Notes under the pieces: model-generated | Database searches by the model: none | The model's input: only the letters and a program-made list of their open reading frames with translations | What the model was told of the DNA's origin: nothing | Shown: positions 27,935 to 40,310 of the stretch, in pieces | Layout: every line of letters begins with the position of its first letter | Position numbering within the stretch: position 1 is the first letter of the stretch | Translations under genes and position numbers: made by a program | Source: Unio delphinus | Taxonomy: Eukaryota; Mollusca; Bivalvia; Unionida; Unionidae | Length of the DNA: 64,000 nucleotides | Direction of reading: 5' to 3' | Assembly (NCBI GenBank): GCA_029339505.1 | Contig: JAQISU010001235.1 | Coordinates: 39,895,815 to 39,959,814 of the forward strand

Positions 27935-27938
<4 letters not shown>

Positions 27939-28356
27939 AAAAAGACTGTTAAAGGTGATTATTTTTCAAGTATTAACCTATACGAACAGAACACGGGGTG
28001 GGGGTGGGGCCGGTCACTAATGTCCTGGTTGCTATACCTGGTTAAAATGTTTATTATATGACATTTGCATTTCACTGGATATAACTTTTTCTGAGCGTCA
28101 TCATTATTCGAAAAACGGACTTAAAAGATTATTGTAAATCAGAAAGTGCTTGGCAGAATGTACTTGGTTCTGCGAAGATGGTCATTTATGAATGGTAATA
28201 TAATGGGTAAAACAAAACTTGACTTTTCTTTGTACGAGATGAAATATGTTTGTGAACTGACCACTTTTTGGATGTGTAATAATCCGTTTTGATTGTGTGG
28301 GCACATTTGAAGACCTAGCGAACGATGATCCTTGTCTTAAAACGATAGAATCCCAT

Positions 28357-28585
28357 ACTCAGTGTTCACATGCAAATACATACTCAGTGTTCACATGTTA
28401 ATACATCCTCAGTGTTCACATGTTAATACATACTCAGTGTTCACATGTTAATACATACTCAGTGTTCACATGTTAATACATACTCAGTGTTCACATTTTA
28501 ATAATACTCAGTGTTCACATTTTAATACATACTCAGTGTTCACATGTTAATACATACTCAGTGTTCACATGTAAATACATACGAA
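28357..28585. repeat. 25-bp tandem repeat
   Basis: About nine copies of a unit reading ACTCAGTGTTCACATGTTA plus ATACAT, with small variation and one shortened copy. Confidence 0.92.
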
Positions 28586-29794
28586 TATGTTATGTTTATC
28601 AAATGGAGGAATCACGCGAAATTAAATGATTTGATAATAACTGCAACCATTTTGGTGCTATTTATTTGTTCTATATTTATGTATTTCTTTTTTTAATTCT
28701 CGATTGATAGAACTAATAAACCTGTGAGAACATTAAACTCAACATCGTATGCTATACATGACGAATTGTTAGGTTCAAACCAACTGAGAGCAGAAAGTTA
28801 TTGGCAATGTCTGGGTGATAAGTGATTTTCCTGACACAGATTGAAAGCGTTACTTTGCATGCAGAGAGTGTGTGATGCCGGGACTGATAGAAAATTCTTG
28901 GAGGCTGAGTCATAAGAATTACAGTCATTTCGTACAATTTAATGCATATCGCTGAAAACCAACATAATAATTACACACTGTACTTAGTAACTATCAATGC
29001 CATTATTCGAACCTCTCTGCATCGTACATAAAGAATCTTTGTAATTTATTGAATATGAACAAAATTAAGAAAATCGACGCGACAATTACAAATTACTTTT
29101 CTTTGTTTCTTCCTTGTTGCTTTATATCAAAGGATGTTGACATATCATGGGGTTTGTTATCAGGACGATAAACTTGATTATCACCAGTATCGTGACATTC
29201 AAAACTGAGGTCTTTTGATTGAGTATACTTACTTGTATACTATATTAACTTACATAATGAAGCAAACAAAACAAAATATCCCAGAGATGAACATGTTACG
29301 TTTGTAGGAGCAAGAGAGGGAAGGAGGTAGAAAAGGGGACATTCGCATCTTCGAGGCAAATTCCATGGATCATGCGTCGTATGTACGTTAGTTTCTTCCA
29401 TTATAAAAACATGTGCTATTTGCGAAACATGGATTGACAGCGACGTCTCGAATGCATGGAACTATTTTGTATTTGTTACTTCTCTGTCAGTACTTGAGTC
29501 ACTACAAACGTAGATATAGCCGAGGTTATCTGAATAGATTGGGTTTCAATTTCGCACAGAAATTTCGGGCGAGCAAAATGTATGATGTTTCTTCAAAGAA
29601 CTGCACCGGCATACATCTGAGATATATTGTTCTCTCTCAGACACTGCCGACATTTTGAAGAATGGGGAGGGGCGTGAGTGGGAAAGAATGTACTCAAGGG
29701 GCTTTGTAACAATTTCTGACATTGACAGGTTCACAATTATACCTTTGTTTGGTCTTTATTTATTCAACTTTCATCGTATATAATAAATCTCTCA

Positions 29795-29797
<3 letters not shown>

Positions 29798-29860
<63 letters not shown>
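29798..29860. repeat. (CT)n microsatellite
   Basis: CT dinucleotide tract of about 62 bp, followed by a CA- and ACC-rich stretch. Confidence 0.95.
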
Positions 29861-29861
<1 letters not shown>

Positions 29862-30582
29862 ACACACACATGCATGCGCGCACACTACCACAACTACCAC
29901 CACCACAACCAAGAAAGAACAACAATAATAACAGCAGCAGCAAGCGAGAGGCCTGTCTACTAATCACTGTTTTAAGTACATTGCATACAATGCTTGCTTC
30001 AGTACGTCTAATCTTATCACGGTCCCAAGAGATCATTTAAGACACCCTCCCCACCCCCAACCAAAAAAAAAAGTTCTTTTTTCTTTTTCCTTAGTTAACA
30101 GGTACTCTGTGTCATAACTCTTTACAGGTGTAATCGCTTACCACTATATCGTCAATGACAATATCTAGTGTTTGATCAGGGCTTCATTGAAAGACAAGTG
30201 CAAATAAAAAAATATATTTGTTCAAGTGTCTAATTTTGTAGGGTAAATCTCAATAATTTATTTCATATGATTTTTCTCTTGCTTTCCACATTTGCAGCTC
30301 TCAAATAGATGAAAAAAATACTGTTTTGAAGTAAGCAAAATAACTATATTATATCTTCTATATTATTTTTTTAAAAAAAATGTAATTATCTTGAGATAAC
30401 TTTAAATGATCTCGGTTTGAAATAAAATCGCAGAACATTTATCAGTAACTCACACAATTAACTTAGACAAATTCATCTAGTTTAGTTTATTGTTGTATAA
30501 ATTGCAAAAAAAAAAAGGTTACTAAAGTGGGACGAGTAAACGTACGCTATAACTGATAAAATATAACATGCATCTTTTTAAC

Positions 30583-30955
30583 ATAATATAGCTTGATATA
30601 ACATTATATAGCTTGTTATAACATTATATAGCTTGTTATAACATTATATAGCTTGATATAACATTATATAGCTTGTTATAACATTATATAGCTTGATATA
30701 ACATTATATAGCTTGTTATAACATTATATAGCTTGTTATAACATTATATAGCTTGTTATAACATTATATAGCTTGTTATAACATTATATAGTTTGATATA
30801 ACATTATATAGCTTGTTATAACATTATATAGCTTGTTATAACATTATATAGCTTGATATAACATTATATAGCTTGTTATAACATTATATAGCTTGATATA
30901 ACATTATATAGCTTGTTATAACATTATATAGCTTGTTATAACATTTTATAGCTTG
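30583..30955. repeat. 20-bp minisatellite
   Basis: About eighteen copies of a unit GCTTGTTATAACATTATATA; the sixth base alternates between T and A (GCTTGTTATA against GCTTGATATA). Confidence 0.93.
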
Positions 30956-31148
30956 TTCATTAAAATAGGAAGTGTTGACACTGATGCCTACAATTTACAA
31001 GCTACGCTATTGATACAATTGGCAGAGGAACAAGGTGTTTAGCGGAGAACCAGAAAACATAAAACACACTAACTCGACAAACGAGACTTAATGGACTGGA
31101 GACATTCAGTCAAATGCTCTTCTGAAAATATTGGGATAGCCCTCGGTC

Positions 31149-31303
31149 TTACTATCACAGGAGTCTGACGTTTTATTTATCAATAAAGTACGGCGAAATC
31201 TCTGAAACATGAAATCACCTTATATAACTCATTAGGTGATTTAATGTTTTCAGAGATGTCGCCATATTTTATTGATGAAACGTCAGACTCCCGTGGTCTT
31301 ACG
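31149..31303. mobile_element. Fold-back MITE-like inverted repeat
   Basis: Two arms of about 70 bp are imperfect inverted repeats: GGAGTCTGACGTTTTATTTA near the left end and its counterpart before GACTCCCGTGG near the right, with a short loop around TATATAACTCATTAGG. Such hairpins are typical of MITEs. No clear target duplication was found. Confidence 0.65.
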
Positions 31304-31370
31304 AAGGCATGCACGTACTGGACACAAACACATCAATATACACGAATAAATAACGTGAAAATAGCTTAAA

Positions 31371-31477
<107 letters not shown>

Positions 31478-31548
31478 CCGAAAATTGTCTGAAAGTTGGA
31501 ATTGGACAAAATATTTGTCACAAAATCCCATTTAGCCGTCATGTTGTG

Positions 31549-31797
31549 TGAGTGTGATTTGGATTTTTAACGCAGTTTTTAAAAACATTTCAGTCATCTC
31601 GCCACAATGTTCTGCAGTGTGACAATTTATATGTATATCTAGCAACGGGGCATCATGCCGCAGACATGTAGCATGATTTCCCACCCATTCACATTATCCT
31701 GACACCAGGCCGACCAGTCTCAACACTAACCTCTTAATGCTGAGCGCCAGGGCAGCTGTTAGTACCATTTATGTAAATCTTTGGCATGACTCGAACC
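31549..31797 (-). mobile_element. tRNA-derived SINE, copy 2
   Basis: Reverse complement matches 313-631 in the body (CTCAGCATTAAGAGGTTAGT) and tail (AAAAATCCAAATCACAC). It is 5'-truncated: only GGTTCGAGTCATG remains of the tRNA-like head, which keeps a good B box. Confidence 0.72.
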
Positions 31798-31799
31798 AA

Positions 31800-34700
31800 T
31801 AAAAAAAACATCTACAGAGAAAAAGCAAAACCACTAAAAACAAATTCTGAGAAAAAGCTTTGCTAATAGAAAAACATCTACAGAAAAGAGCTACACCAGT
31901 CAAGCAAAATCTACAGAGAAAGAGCTAAACCAGTCAAGCAACATCTACAGAGAAAGAGCTAAACTATAAAAAAACATCTACCAAGAAAAAACTAAACCAA
32001 CCAACAACAAAAAAAAAATCTTCAGAGAAAGAGCTAAACCAGTCAAGCAAATTCTAAAAAGAAAGAGCTAAAGCAATATTTAAAAAAAAACATTTACAGA
32101 GAAAGAGCTAAACAAATAAAAAAAAACATCTTCAGCGAAAAAGCTAAATAATCAACAAAAACATATTCAGAGAAAGAGCTAAACCAATAGAAACATCAAC
32201 AGAAAATGAGCTCAACCAAAAAACCCAAAAAACCGATCATCTATAGAGAAAGAGCTAAACCAATAGAAATATCAACAGAAAATGAGCTCAACCAAAAAAC
32301 CCCCAAAACCCACCATCTAAAGAGAACGAGCTAAATCAATAGAAAAAAAAACATATTGAGAGAAAGAGCTCAGCCAGTCAAGCAGCATCTACAGAGAAAG
32401 GGCTAAACCAATAAAGAACATCTACAGAAAAAGACTTTAACCAGTCAAGCAACATCTACAGAGAAAGGGCTAAACCAATAAAGAACATCTACAGAAAAAG
32501 ACTTTAACCAGTCAAGCAACATCTACAGAGAAAGGGCTAAACCAATAAAGAACATCTACAGAAAAAGACTTTAACCAGTCAAGCAACATCTACAGAGAAA
32601 GGGCTAAACCAATAAAGAACATCTACAGAAAAAGACTTTAACCAGTCAAGCAACATCTACAGAGAAAGGGCTAAACCAATAAAGAACATCTACAGAAAAA
32701 GACTTTAACCAGTCAAGCAACATCTACAGAGAAAGGGCTAAACCAATAAAGAACATCTACAGAAAAAGACTTTAACCAGTCAAGCAACATCTACAGAGAA
32801 AGGGCTAAACCAATAAAGAACATCTACAGAAAAAGACTTTAACCAGTCAAGCAACATCTACAGAGAAAGGGCTAAACCAATAAAGAACATCTACAGAAAA
32901 AGACTTTAACCAGTCAAGCAACATCTACAGAGAAAGGGCTAAACCAATAAAGAACATCTACAGAAAAAGACTTTAACCAGTCAAGCAACATCTACAGAGA
33001 AAGGGCTAAACCAATAAAGAACATCTACAGAAAAAGACTTTAACCAGTCAAGCAACATCTACAGAGAAAGGGCTAAACCAATAAAGAACATCTACAGAAA
33101 AAGACTTTAACCAGTCAAGCAACATCTACAGAGAAAGAGCTAAACCAATAAAGAACATCTACAGAAAAAGACTTTAACCAGTCAAGCAACATCTACAGAG
33201 AAAGGGCTAAACCAATAAAGAACATCTACAGAAAAAGACTTTAACCAGTCAAGCAACATCTACAGAGAAAGGGCTAAACCAATAAAGAACATCTACAGAA
33301 AAAGACTTTAACCAGTCAAGCAACATCTACAGAGAAAGAGCTAAACCAATAAAGAACATCTACAGAAAAAGACTTTAACCAGTCAAGCAACATCTACAGA
33401 GAAAGGGCTAAACCAAAAACAAAACAAAAAACATCTACAGAGAAAGGGCTACCTCCACCCCCCCCCCAAAAAAAAAAAACAAAAAAAAAAAAACAAAAAC
33501 AAAACAAACACAACAAACATGAACAGAGAAAGAGCGAAACCAATACAAAAACATCTTCAGAGAAAGAGTTAAACCAATAAATATAACATCTGCAGCGAAA
33601 GAGGTAAACCAATAGAAAACATGTGCTGAGAACGAGCTAAACAAGTCAAGCAAGATCTACAGAGAAAGCGCTAAACTAATCATGCAACATCGACAGAGAA
33701 AGAACTAAACTAATAAAAAAAAAACATACAAAGATGGAGCTAAACCAATAGAAAACATCTACAGAGATAATTCTAAACCAAACAAAAACATATACATAGA
33801 AAATCTAAACCAAACAAAAACATATACATAGAAAATTCTAAACCAAACAAAAACATATACATAGAAAATTCTAAACCAAACAAAAACATATACATAGAAA
33901 ATTCTAAACCAAACAAAAACATATACATAGAAAATTCTAAACCAAACAAAAACATATACATAGAAAAGTCTAAACCAAACAAAAACATATACATAGAAAA
34001 TTCTAAACCAGTCACGCAACATATATTGAGTAAGAGTTAAAACAATATAAAAAAAACATCTTCAGAGAAAGAGTTAAACCAATATAATAAACAGCTTCAG
34101 AGAAAATTCTAAACGAATGAAATAAGATCTACAAAGAACCAAAGCAATAAAAAAACATATACAGAGAAAGAGCTGAACCAATAAAAAACATCTTCAGAGA
34201 AAGGGCTAAACATGAAACAAAAACATCCTTAGATAAAGAGCTAAACATTAAATAAAAGCATCTACAGAGACGGGCTAAACCAGTCAAGCATCATCTACAG
34301 AGACGGGCTAAACCAGTCAAGCATCATCTACAGAGACGGGCTAAACCAGTCAAGCATCATCTACAGAGACGGGCTAAACCAGTCAAGCATCATCTACAGA
34401 GACGGGCTAAACCAGTCAAGCATCATCTACAGAGACGGGCTAAACCAGTCAAGCATCATCTACAGAGAAAAACTAATTTAATCAAATAAACATCGGCGGA
34501 AAAAGAGCTAAACCAATAAAAAAAACTTTTCAGCGAAAGAGCTAAATTGAAGAAAAAAAAACATCTACAGAGAAAGAGCTAAACCAATAGAAAACGTCGA
34601 CATATAAAGAGATAAACCATAAAAACATCTACAAAGAAAAATTTAAATCACTCAAGCAACATCTACAGAGAACGAGCTAAGCTATACAAAACAACTACAT

Positions 34701-34990
34701 AGAAGAATCTAAACAACAACAACAACAACAAAAATCCACAGAGAAAGAGTAAAAAAAAAAATCTTCGGAGAAAGAGCGAAGTCAATAAAAAAGAACATCC
34801 ACAGAGAAAGTGCTAAACCAAAAAAAAAAACAACACATCTTTAGCGAAAGAACTTAATCAGTCAAGCAACATTCTCAGAGAAATATCTAAACCAATCAAG
34901 AAATATCTACAAAGAGAGCGCTAAACCAATAAATAAGAGACATACAATCTACTCAAATAATATATGCAGAGAAAGAGCTAAAGATTCCCA
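31800..34990. repeat. Satellite-like array, 33-bp monomer and 67-bp higher-order unit
   Basis: The whole stretch is built from variants of a monomer with ATCTACAGAGAAAGAGCTAA and ACCA. Between about 32,385 and 33,420 a 67-bp dimer is repeated about 15 times almost without change. At 33,790-34,010 a 33-bp variant (with CATATACATAG) repeats about 7 times; at 34,260-34,460 another 33-bp variant (with GACGGGCTAAACCAGTC) repeats about 6 times. Elsewhere monomers are divergent. It is non-coding. Confidence 0.92.
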
Positions 34991-35137
34991 GTCAACTGTG
35001 AAGAGCAATCACAAGAATCGTCACAGCTTATTTAAGAATGAGGTAAAACGTTTTCCCACATTGCATATTTACTCTTAATGGTCTTTCAATATTTGATACA
35101 GTTCTTAAAATGGCTAAAGAATAACACTAATAATAAG

Positions 35138-36808
35138 TGCTAATTAAAACTGATTTTACCTTGCTAATATTGAAGCTAATTAAAACTGATTTTACCTTGC
35201 TAATATTGAAGGTAATTAAAACTGAATTTACCTTGCTAATATTGAAGCTAATTAAAACTGAATTTACCTTGCTAATATTGAAGGTAATTAAAACTGATTT
35301 TACCTTGCTAATATTGAAGGTAATTAAAACTGATTTTACCTTGCTAATATTGAAGGTAATTAAAACTGATTTTACCTTGCTAATATTGAAGGTAATTAAA
35401 ACTGATTTTACCTTGCTAATATTGAAGCTAATTAAAACTGAATTTACCTTGCTAATATTGAAGATAATTAAAACTGATTTTACCTTGCTAATATTGAAGG
35501 TAATTAAAACTGATTTTACCTTGCTAATATTGAAGCTAATTAAAACTGAATTTACCTTGCTAATATTGAAGGTAATTAAAACTGATTTTACCTTGCTAAT
35601 ATTGAAGCTAATTAAAACTGAATTTACCTTGCTAATATTGAAGGTAATTAAAACTGATTTTACCTTGCTAATATTGAAGCTAATTAAAACTGATTTTACC
35701 TTGCTAATATTGAAGCTAATTAAAACTGATTTTACCTTGCTAATATTAAAGCTAATTCAAACTGAATTTACTTTGCTAATATTGAAGGTAATTAAAACTG
35801 ATTTTACCTTGCTAATATTGAAGCTAATTAAAACTGAATTTACCTTGCTAATATTGAAGGTAATTAAAACTGATTTTACCTTGCTAATATTGAAGCTAAT
35901 TAAAACTGAATTTACCTTGCTAATATTGAAGGTAATTAAAACTGATTTTACCTTGCTAATATTGAAGGTAATTAAAACTGAATTTACCTTGCTAATATTG
36001 AAGCTAATTAAAACTGATTTTACCTTGCTAATATTGAAGCTAATTAAAACTGATTTTACCTTGCTAATATTGAAGCTAATTAAAACTGAATTTACCTTGC
36101 TAATATTGAAGGTAATTAAAACTGATTTTACCTTGCTAATATTGAAGCTAATTAAAACTGATTTTACCTTGCTAATATTGAAGCTAATTAAAACTGAATT
36201 TACCTTGCTAATATTGAAGGTAATGAAAACTGATTTTACCTTGCTAATATTGAAGGTAATTAAAACTGATTTTACCTTGCTAATATTGAAGCTAATTAAA
36301 ACTGATTTTACCTTGCTAATATTGAAGCTAATTAAAACTGAATTTACCTTGCTAATATTGAAGGTAATTAAAACTGATTTTACCTTGCTAATATTGAAGC
36401 TAATTAAAACTGAATTTACCTTGCTAATATTGAAGCTAATTAAAACTGAATTTACCTTGCTAATATTGAAGGTAATTAAAACTGATTTTACCTTGCTAAT
36501 ATTGAAGGTAATTAAAACTGATTTTACCTTGCTAATATTGAAGGTAATTAAAACTGAATTTACCTTGCTAATATTGAAGGTAATTAAAACTGATTTTACC
36601 TTGCTAATATTGAAGCTAATTAAAACTGAATTTACCTTGCTAATATTGAAGGTAATTAAAACTGAATTTACCTTGCTAATATTGAAGCTAATTAAAACTG
36701 ATTTTACCTTGCTAATATTGAAGGTAATTAAAACTGAATTTACCTTGCTAATATTGAAGCTAATTAAAACTGAATTTACCTTGCTAATATTGAAGCTAAT
36801 TAAAACTG
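35138..36808. repeat. 36-bp minisatellite, about 46 copies
   Basis: The unit begins GGTAATTAAAACTGATTTTA and ends CCTTGCTAATATTGAA. Nearly all variation is at two sites: G/C at unit base 2 and T/A in GATTTT/GAATTT. Because 36 is a multiple of 3, one frame stays open for 563 codons (12-residue repeat LIKTDFTLLILK). No promoter or coding context supports translation, so it is annotated as a repeat. Confidence 0.93.
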
Positions 36809-37122
36809 TTTACTATACCTGTGTTTGATCTTGGAATTTCTGGCATACATGAACGGATATAAAGCATTACATTTTTCAACATGGTGGAGGTTATTGCTAT
36901 TTGGATTTTGTCGCGTCTCAGTAGCTAAATGTCTAAACATATTGATATATTGTTCACGAGTTTTCCTTTCTTAAAATTTAATACAGGAATTTGCCTTTGT
37001 TAAAATACTGCAATTTGAACACATAGTGCAGGGGAGATAAATAAAAAAAATTATGCATCTTGGTCCATAAAATGTACTTCCCTTTAATTAGTTTACTGCA
37101 TACCCAAAAGTTCATCCCACAT

Positions 37123-37315
37123 CAGAGGCGTAGCGATGATATTTTGCACCCGTGGAAAAACTATAAAATTGGCGCCCCAGCGATCTTGCGACAGATTTAT
37201 TACCCTTGTTTTCTTATTATAATGTAACTTTACAAGCCACATTTTGGCGCCCCTGTACCTTGGCGCCTGGGGACATATGTACCACCCACGCCCCAACCCC
37301 CTCGCTACGCCTCTG
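37123..37315. mobile_element. hAT-type MITE
   Basis: A 193-bp element with 14-bp perfect terminal inverted repeats (CAGAGGCGTAGCGA ... TCGCTACGCCTCTG) and an exact 8-bp target duplication TCCCACAT (37,115-37,122 and 37,316-37,323). An 8-bp duplication and CAGAGGCG-type ends are hAT features. It has no coding capacity. Confidence 0.93.
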
Positions 37316-37423
37316 TCCCACATAGCAAATGATTATCCAAGGTAACAGCTCCCCACAGGAACTAAACAAATTTAATAAAAACAACATGAATGCTGATAGT
37401 TTGTCAGCCCACATAAGTATGTA

Positions 37424-37540
37424 AATCGCATATCGCGTTCATTCTATGATAAATCGTATATCGCGTTCATTCTACGCTAAATCGTATATCGCGTTCATTC
37501 TACGCTAAATCGTATATTGTGTTCATTCTATGCTTTAACG
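37424..37540. repeat. 28-bp tandem repeat
   Basis: About four copies of a unit containing AAATCGTATATCGCGTTCAT. Confidence 0.88.
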
Positions 37541-37689
37541 AGCAAGGGCGCTAGCATATCTGGAATAAGGGCAACGTGGTTGTCGAGCCATGATATCCAA
37601 AATTGTTAAACACTGCAATTAGAGGAGAAAGACAAACGGCTAATTTCAATGATGTAGAAGGAAATCGGAGAAAGTTTGTGCTTCGAGAG

Positions 37690-38655
37690 GTCGGACAAAC
37701 ACTCCTCTAGAAAATTTAGAACCACGGACTACATTTAGCCGGTGAAGTTTAAAGAAGTTTAAAGATGTCAAGTCCGACATACTGTTGGATAATGCAGAAG
37801 AGTTCATTACCGATGTGTGTGATTCTTTGTTAACCACACTAAAACATCAATGTGATGCCAAAGGAGACAATCGCTTGAGACTTTTCATTTATCAATGATC
37901 GAATTTAGCAGCTCGGCAGAATTGACACCTTCCGTAGTCATGGAGAAGAACACTTCTTGACAAAGGACAAGAACGAGTGCAATGTCCGATTTGTCAGCGA
38001 ACGTTTGTCAGTTCTGCCTGTTAACAGCAACATGTAAAGACACAAGGTTCACAGGAGGGAAGTGCTTGTCAACTTTTGAGATTTTGTCCTACTTGTCCCA
38101 AGGCATACGTACCAACAGTACCAAGACAAACGAATATGCAGGAATGAAACGATGTCACATTTGTCGCCAAATCGTGGATTTGGAACACGAATGCTTTATT
38201 CAAAAATACCTTTCCAACATAACGAGGACGATGACCAGAAGACGAAAAGTAATTTCATCTTGTTCGATTTCGTTTGCATGCAAGAGACCATTATTTACAT
38301 TCCTAATTTCTGTGTGGCTCATGGAACATTGCAAGAAGTGCATCCAAAAGCCTATCTTTAGTTATTGCCCCCACTGCAGCAAGATTTCCAAAGATCGTGT
38401 ACGAGTTTAACGGGTGCTTGTTTCACGGATGTCTCGTCTCCTATCCTCAGCGTGACGCAAAAACTCAGTTTGTACACCGTCCCATGGAAAAGATGTATGA
38501 GGCCACTTATCAGCTAGAACAGCAAGGATATAAAGTCGTGGAAATGTGGCAGCTCTATTTCGATTACCATTTGAAAACCGAGCTTGAGTTTAAATACAGC
38601 GTAGAAAATTACAAGCTGGTTGACCAATTGAACCCGTGGAAAGTTAACATTCAAG
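37690..38655 (+). pseudogene. Relic of PolB (three fragments)
   Basis: About 37,700-37,945 resembles residues near 98-180 of the element 1 polymerase (SRKF, then RLSIHH-like and AELTPSVV). About 37,960-38,395 matches the zinc-finger and first exonuclease region (CPICQRTFVS, HICRQIVDLEHECFIQKY) with frameshifts. About 38,396-38,655 matches residues near 820-890 (YEFNGCLFHGC, LEQQGYKVVEMW). The palm catalytic motifs are deleted. Confidence 0.9.
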
Positions 38656-39170
38656 ATGAGTAAAATGAGCAAACTATTTGAGCTTCAGATGCAGTATGCC
38701 ATGTGTCATTTAAATGAGCAGGCCATTGAGACAATATAGGAAACTACCAGGCTTGAGAAAGAGGAGAAGTAAAATAGCGAAATGATTCTTCCTCGCCTGA
38801 TGCTAAGACAAAGCTGTGAAGTCGATCTAATGGTGAGACATCTCCACAGAGACAAGCATCACAGCCACTACCAGCACAAGGACCTTTGATTCCAGAAATA
38901 GAGAACTGTGACCAAGAATTTGAGAGGCATGGGCAAGAGAGGATGTCTCAGCGGTTTCAGGATGTAAGGAGGCAACATCCACGGGTGTGGAATAGAAGAT
39001 GGAGGGAAGTCGTCACTATTCCTCAAAATGAAAACTGGGATGATGAGGACACTCAAGCAGCCTCTGCGCTCCTAATAACAACTGTGAATTGAGAACAAGA
39101 TTGTAGCCGCCGTTGTATCCCTGGTGCCCGGCCTGGGAAATGTCACCATGAACCGGGTGCATCTGAAGTT
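38656..39170 (+). pseudogene. Relic of left-end gene 2
   Basis: The start (MSKMSKLFELQMQYAM) aligns with MNRVQKLRELQMHLENA of the intact gene at 7934-8398; the end (TIPQNENWDDEDTQAASALL, then CSRRCIPGARPGKCHH) aligns with its C-terminus. In-frame stops interrupt it. It is joined directly to the PolB relic by a deletion. Confidence 0.85.
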
Positions 39171-39180
39171 TGTAAAGAAC

Positions 39181-39215
39181 AGCCCTTGTCACGGCTAACC
39201 AGAACTCTAGAAAAG
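39181..39215 (+). terminator. Decayed histone-type stem-loop after relic gene 2
   Basis: AGCCCTTGTCACGGCTAACCA compares with AGCCCTTTTCAGGGCTACCCA after the intact gene: two substitutions and one shift. CTAGAAAAGAG follows at the expected distance. The stem-loop is therefore older than this copy's death. Confidence 0.7.
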
Positions 39216-39329
39216 AGACTATTTAAGTTGCCAAATTGTATGAGTGTGGCGTAGTGTGACTATAAGTACTAACTGATTTAGTGATATATGTGTGTGTATT
39301 TTCGTCTGCCCTCGTACATTTTGCTTCTT

Positions 39330-39600
39330 CTTCTTCTCTGTTGATAGTAGATATTGGGATTTTGGATGGTAAATATTGGCTTATTTCCTTCCCTTCTGTG
39401 TTGATATTATATATTGGTTTTGTGTGCATTCACCTGCGTATATGGATAGTATGTAATGGTTGTTTCCTTCCTTTTTATGTTGACAATAAATATTGGGTTA
39501 ATATATATTCGAGATTGGGATATGTTCTTCCCATTCGGTGTTGATAATATATATCGGGTTATTTTCTTTTTTTCTGTGTTGATAGTATATCATATGTGAA
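39330..39600 (+). repeat. Degenerate tandem array, counterpart of the 68-bp array
   Basis: Diverged units contain GTTGATAGTATATATTGGG-like and TTTCCTTCCC-like segments. They lie between the relic stem-loop and relic promoter, exactly where the 68-bp array lies in element 1, and resemble its complement (GGATAGTATGTAATGGTT against GGATAGTATATAGTATGGTT). Confidence 0.6.
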
Positions 39601-39610
39601 GTTAGTTTAA

Positions 39611-39650
39611 GGGGTGTTTTCCTTCACTTCTGTGCTTCAAGTATATAATG
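39611..39650 (+). promoter_or_regulatory. Relic promoter: conserved box plus TATA
   Basis: GGGGTGTTTTCCTTCACTTC followed by TGTGCTTCAAGTATATAATG matches the box-TATA module of element 1. CCAGACTGGCTATCCCA (about 39,660) matches the initiator region of left-end genes 2 and 3. Confidence 0.8.
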
Positions 39651-39702
39651 CATCGGTCGCCAGACTGGCTATCCCAGTGTTGACTAGTCAACACAATGTA
39701 AG

Positions 39703-40270
39703 ATGAATTTGTTTAACGAATTAAAACACAGTTGGTATTGGATGGTGGATGGACTTTATGTGTTGGAAAAGTTTTCAGATGAATGGAAGTATCAAGGTAG
39801 CCTAGACTTTGTGACCGGTCTGAAAGTAACGAGAGATCTGGTGAAAGACATGAAGAAGTGGAGAAATTAAGAGGCTTGATTAAGTCTAAGTTTGTTGGGG
39901 TGGGAACATATGAAGGAGGCCTTTGATGGTGTGATCAAAGTGAGGCATAATTTGCACGAAGTAGTGAATTGCACAGATTGGTGTTTGTGAAGAGGGGATT
40001 GGACAAGTTATATAAATCAGACAAAATGATTAGAAAAGTGCTGGAAGAAGATGTGAAGAAGATGTGAAAAAGATGAAAAATACCCGTGCTAAGGAGAGAA
40101 AGAAGAAATATAAAAGAAAGAAATAGAATGACTTTGAAAGGCTGTATCAAGGTGCAGGAAAAGGTTAGATCCATGAATTATCATGGCTGGATACCAGACA
40201 ATGAAAGATAAAGAAGTTAATAAATGAGAAAATGAGATGGTGGGAGAAATGGAGAAAATAGAAGAAGAAC
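39703..40270 (+). pseudogene. Relic of left-end gene 1
   Basis: MNLFNELKHSWYWMVDG at 39,703 aligns with SLFNNLRHSYFWILDGEYEV of the gene at 6785-7369, and SLDFVTGLKVTRDL with SLDFAKRLKIARELL. Stops and frameshifts follow; charged coiled-coil sequence persists to about 40,260. Confidence 0.85.
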
Positions 40271-40273
40271 CCA

Positions 40274-40310
40274 TAAGCCCTTTTCATGGTCATTCCACTG
40301 TCTGGGAAAA
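40274..40310 (+). terminator. Decayed histone-type stem-loop after relic gene 1
   Basis: AAGCCCTTTTCATGGTCATTCCA keeps the CCCTTTTCA loop side of the element 1 stem-loop but has lost most pairing. GGGAAAATA follows in place of CGAAAAGA. Confidence 0.6.

Larger units (their letters stand above)
27009..30582. other. Host intergenic DNA, no supported gene
   Basis: AT-rich sequence with (AT)n at 27,120-27,146, (GA)n at 27,863-27,934, a 25-bp tandem repeat at 28,357-28,585 and (CT)n at 29,798-29,860. ORFs here are short and overlap repeats. No RNA gene or exon was recognised. Confidence 0.6.
37690..40310 (+). mobile_element. Decayed, internally deleted relative of element 1
   Basis: Fragments in the order PolB, left-end gene 2, left-end gene 1 lie on the plus strand, the same order and relative orientation as in element 1 with everything from PolB's C-terminal half to left-end gene 3 deleted. 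The pieces contain many stops and frameshifts. No TIR or target duplication was found at its ends. It is a diverged relative, not a recent copy. Confidence 0.9.

Noticed and set aside
28985..29035. tRNA gene suggested by GGTTCGAAT on the minus strand
   Set aside because: No A box, anticodon arm or matching acceptor stem could be laid out around it.
33759..34022. Phe/Tyr-rich repeat ORFs on the minus strand
   Set aside because: They arise from the 33-bp satellite variant; several frames are open at once.
35137..36828. 563-codon open frame on the plus strand
   Set aside because: It is produced by a 36-bp tandem repeat whose length is a multiple of three; changes are non-synonymous and there is no promoter, so it is not called a gene.
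37690..38655. Functional second polymerase gene
   Set aside because: Stops, frameshifts and deletion of all palm motifs show it is a relic.
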